A DNA stretch of 64,000 nucleotides, taken from NCBI RefSeq assembly GCF_039532215.1, contig NZ_BAAARN010000005.1, positions 284,422 to 348,421 on the forward strand. The letters run 5' to 3'. Made by a program: the position numbers and the translations under genes. The notes beneath the pieces are model-generated. The model did not search any database, was not told where the DNA came from, and saw only the letters and a program-made list of their open reading frames with translations. How positions within the stretch are numbered: position 1 is the first letter of the stretch; each line of letters opens with the position of its first letter. The DNA comes from Pedococcus aerophilus (GTDB lineage: Bacteria; Actinomycetota; Actinomycetes; Actinomycetales; Dermatophilaceae). Shown in pieces: positions 61,722 to 64,000 of the stretch.

Positions 61722-63433
61722 GCGACCTGCGCAGCCGGGGCTGGTTCGACGCACCCAGCAAGAACGGCATCCTGCACCGGTCGTGGCTGCGCAGCGAGGG
61801 CCTGCCCGACGACAGCTTCACCGGCCGCCCCGTCATCGGCATCGCCCAGAGCTGGTCGGAGCTGACGCCGTGCAACGCCCACCTGCGTGAGGTGGCCGAG
61901 CACGTCAAGCGCGGCGTCTGGCAGGCCGGCGGCGTGCCCTTCGAGTTCCCGACGAGCTCCATCGGCGAGACCATGGTCCGCCCCTCGGCGATGCTGCTGC
62001 GCAACCTCGTGGCCATGGACCTCGAGGAGACACTGCGGGGCAACCCCGTCGACGGCGTCGTCCTCCTCGCGGGGTGCGACAAGACCACGCCGGCGTACCT
62101 GCTCGGTGCCGCCAGCACCGACCTGCCCTCGCTCCTCGTCACCGGCGGACCGATGCTCAACGGGCGCTGGCGCGGGGGAACCGTCGGCTCCGGCACCGCC
62201 GTCTGGACCATGACCGAGGACCACCGCGCCGGGCGGATGACCGACGCCGACCTCGCCGAGGCAGAGTCCTGCATGAGCCGCAGCCGGGGGCACTGCATGA
62301 CGATGGGCACGGCGTCCACGATGGCCCTGCTCACCGAGGTCCTCGGGATGCAGATGCCCGGCACCGCCGAGCTCCCGGCCGACGACGCCCGACGTCGCAC
62401 GACCTCGCACCTCGCCGGACGACGGATCGTCGAGATGGTCGCCGAGGACCTGCGCCCCAGCGCGATCCTCACCCGCGAGGCCTTCGAGAACGCCGTCCGC
62501 GTCAACGCCGCCATCGGCGGGTCCACCAACGCCGTGGTGCACCTGCTGGCGCTCGCCCGGAGGATCGGCGTGCCGCTCGACCTCGACGACTTCGACTCCC
62601 TCGCGCGGGCCGTCCCGACGATCGTCGACGTCATGCCGTCCGGCCGCTTCCTCATGGAGGACTTCGCGTACGCCGGAGGGCTGGGGGCCGTGCTCGGCCA
62701 GCTCGGCGACCTCGTCCACCGCGAGACGATCGGTGTCTCGGGACGGACGCTGGACGACGCCTACGCGGGAGCACAGCGGTGGAACACCGAGGTCATCCGC
62801 GACCTCGACGAACCCTTCCAACCTGCTGGCACCGGCACCGCTGTCCTGCGCGGCAACCTCGCCCCGCGAGGTGCGGTCCTCAAGCAGTCGGCCGCCTCCC
62901 CCGACCTCATGGTCCACCGGGGTCGCGCGCTGGTCTGGGACGACTACGAGGACTACCTGCGCGACGCCGACGACCCCGAGCTCGACGTGCAGCCCGGCGA
63001 CGTCCTGGTGCTGCGCGGGGCCGGCCCCAAGGGCTACCCCGGCATGCCGGAGATCGCGAACCTCCCCCTGCCGGCGAAGATGCTGGCCGCCGGGGTGACC
63101 GACATGGTGCGGATCAGCGACGCCCGCATGTCCGGCACGTCCTACGGCACGGTCGTCCTGCACGTCTGCCCCGAGTCGGCGGTCGGCGGACCGCTCGCCG
63201 CGGTCCGCTCCGGCGACACCATCGAGCTCGACGTGCCCGGCCGGCGGCTGCAGCTCGACATCACGGACGAGGAGCTTGCCGAGCGCCTCTCGTCCATCAC
63301 GCCGACGCCGTGGCCCGCCACCCGCGGGTACCAGAAGCTCTACGTCGACCACGTCCTCCAGGCCGACGAGGGAGCCGACTTCGACTTCCTCGTCGGGGTG
63401 GAGCCCGCGACCATCCCGAGGAGGTCGCAGTGA
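61718..63433 (+). CDS. IlvD/Edd family dehydratase (sugar-acid dehydratase type)
   Basis: 571 residues from the ATG overlapping the GH4 stop. Iron-sulfur ligands: Cys 52 in LTPCNAHL, Cys 120 in LAGCDKTTPA, Cys 193 in GHCMTMGTAST. The C-terminal barrel motif GPKGYPGMPEI and SDARMSGTSYGTVVLHVCPE are complete. Length and the CDKTTPA variant fit pentonate/hexonate dehydratases rather than branched-chain IlvD, although sequence alone does not prove it. Reaction: dehydration of a 2,3-dihydroxy acid to a 2-keto-3-deoxy acid. Confidence 0.9.
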   Translation: MSDLRSRGWFDAPSKNGILHRSWLRSEGLPDDSFTGRPVIGIAQSWSELTPCNAHLREVAEHVKRGVWQAGGVPFEFPTSSIGETMVRPSAMLLRNLVAMDLEETLRGNPVDGVVLLAGCDKTTPAYLLGAASTDLPSLLVTGGPMLNGRWRGGTVGSGTAVWTMTEDHRAGRMTDADLAEAESCMSRSRGHCMTMGTASTMALLTEVLGMQMPGTAELPADDARRRTTSHLAGRRIVEMVAEDLRPSAILTREAFENAVRVNAAIGGSTNAVVHLLALARRIGVPLDLDDFDSLARAVPTIVDVMPSGRFLMEDFAYAGGLGAVLGQLGDLVHRETIGVSGRTLDDAYAGAQRWNTEVIRDLDEPFQPAGTGTAVLRGNLAPRGAVLKQSAASPDLMVHRGRALVWDDYEDYLRDADDPELDVQPGDVLVLRGAGPKGYPGMPEIANLPLPAKMLAAGVTDMVRISDARMSGTSYGTVVLHVCPESAVGGPLAAVRSGDTIELDVPGRRLQLDITDEELAERLSSITPTPWPATRGYQKLYVDHVLQADEGADFDFLVGVEPATIPRRSQ

Positions 63434-63807
63434 CCACGCGCCATACCGATCCGGCTCCCGGCACCCTGCTGGCACCGCCGCTCGACCCCCTCACCGCGCT
63501 CACCGCCTGCCGGACCCGTGTCCTCGAACGTGAGGGCATTGCGATGTTCGTGGCCGTCGACGACCTGCGACCCAGCGCCCGGACCCGGCCCGGACCGTCC
63601 GGGCGGCGGCTCTCGGCGCAGGAGGAGTCCGTGCGCGACGAGGGCCGCCTGCTGGCGTCGTTGCTCGACCTCTACCACTCGGGCCTCGAGGAGGCAGGGT
63701 TCCCCACCGACGACCCCGACCCCGACGAGACCGGCGCCCGCGAGCTCATCGACGCCCTGGCCGTCCTCGCCGACGTGCACCTGCGCGCCCAGCCGGAGGT
63801 GTCGTGA
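63430..63807 (+). CDS. Small hypothetical protein
   Basis: 125 residues from a GTG overlapping the dehydratase stop. It looks helical and charged (RTRVLEREGIAMFVAVDDLR, EESVRDEGRLLASLLDLYHS, ARELIDALAVLADVHLRAQP). No signal peptide, membrane helix or known motif. Translational coupling on both sides (its stop overlaps the next GTG) makes it a real operon member, perhaps an accessory subunit. Confidence 0.65.
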   Translation: MTTRHTDPAPGTLLAPPLDPLTALTACRTRVLEREGIAMFVAVDDLRPSARTRPGPSGRRLSAQEESVRDEGRLLASLLDLYHSGLEEAGFPTDDPDPDETGARELIDALAVLADVHLRAQPEVS

Positions 63808-64000
63808 ACACCCTCACCCACGACTACCAGCGCACGGCCTTCGCCGACGGCCGGTTCCTGCGGGTCGTCAACTGGCACAACACCCCCGAGGGTGGCCGGG
63901 CGACGCTGCGGGCCGAGCTGGTGTGGTACCTCGAGCGCTACCACCCGGTGCTGCCCGAGGACCTCGACCGCTTCACCGACACCGGACGCTGGCACCTCGA
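63804..64000 (+). CDS. Polysaccharide deacetylase-family protein, N-terminal part (continues past window)
   Basis: A GTG at 63804 overlaps the previous stop and the frame stays open to the window end (65 codons). It begins VNTLTHDYQRTAFADGRFLR and continues VVNWHNTPEGGRATLRAELV. That is the start of actinobacterial NodB-fold polysaccharide deacetylase proteins that I recognise by the NWHNTP segment near the N-terminus; the catalytic Asp and His residues lie beyond the window. Confidence 0.6.
   Translation, partial: MNTLTHDYQRTAFADGRFLRVVNWHNTPEGGRATLRAELVWYLERYHPVLPEDLDRFTDTGRWHL

Overview
The window is 64 kb of very GC-rich DNA with dense coding, many GTG starts, ATGA/GTGA stop-start overlaps and Actinobacteria-type gene content (lpdA-type quinone reductase, DUF222/HNH endonuclease, MT0933-type antitoxin, DUF4129/DUF4350/MoxR/DUF58 block, BMP-type nucleoside importer). 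This suggests a chromosomal segment of an actinobacterium, most likely Micrococcales and perhaps Intrasporangiaceae/Dermatophilaceae; the family is a guess from gene content. No rRNA, tRNA, CRISPR array, insertion sequence or phage was seen, and no stretch above about 300 bases lacks a gene or gene remnant.

Layout. 1-3.4 kb: end of a Na+/H+ antiporter with a UBP zinc finger, maf, and a membrane protein with its winged-helix regulator. 3.5-6.9 kb: acyl-CoA carboxyltransferase and acyl-CoA dehydrogenase, divergent from a MerR regulator across a palindromic operator. 7-18 kb: housekeeping metabolism (epimerase, PfkB kinase, tryptophan 2,3-dioxygenase, aldo/keto reductase, biotin carboxylase, lpdA, purine nucleoside phosphorylase, phosphosugar mutase). 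18-20.6 kb: a small accessory block (immunity-like gene, orphan, gene remnant, HNH protein) sitting between the mutase and deoC. 20.7-24.8 kb: deoC, two aldehyde dehydrogenase genes and a kinase. 24.9-32.8 kb: the MoxR/DUF58 block with SpoIIM-like and RDD proteins. 32.8-37.3 kb: ROK regulator and a secreted multidomain GH30 glycosidase. 37.4-46.8 kb: nucleoside import and salvage (BMP lipoprotein, ATPase, two permeases, cdd, deoA, cupin, add), interrupted by a decayed DUF559 gene bracketed by two hairpin repeats. 47-53 kb: M20 hydrolase, B12-type acyl-CoA mutase large subunit, and a GbsR/MarR-type regulator with an ABC exporter. 53-64 kb: tandem tautomerase, an unknown two-domain protein, then a sugar-acid/glycoside locus (Tat-lipoprotein binding protein, two permeases, 2-hydroxyacid dehydrogenase, DeoR regulator, CHGM-type GH4, IlvD/Edd dehydratase, a small orphan, and the start of a polysaccharide deacetylase).

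How the genes work together. Imported nucleosides would be deaminated (add, cdd) and phosphorolysed (PNP, deoA). The sugar phosphates would be isomerised by the mutase and cleaved by DeoC, and the acetaldehyde oxidised by the aldehyde dehydrogenase. The last 9 kb look like an oxidative route for a uronic-acid-type glycoside.

Non-coding structure is unusually rich. At least thirteen genes have a TANNNT box ending 6-7 bases before the start codon, implying leaderless mRNAs. Several strong hairpins fall into families with conserved outer arms and variable cores. A decamer CGCGCCATAC occurs nine times, and one intergenic region is a perfect 44-bp palindrome.
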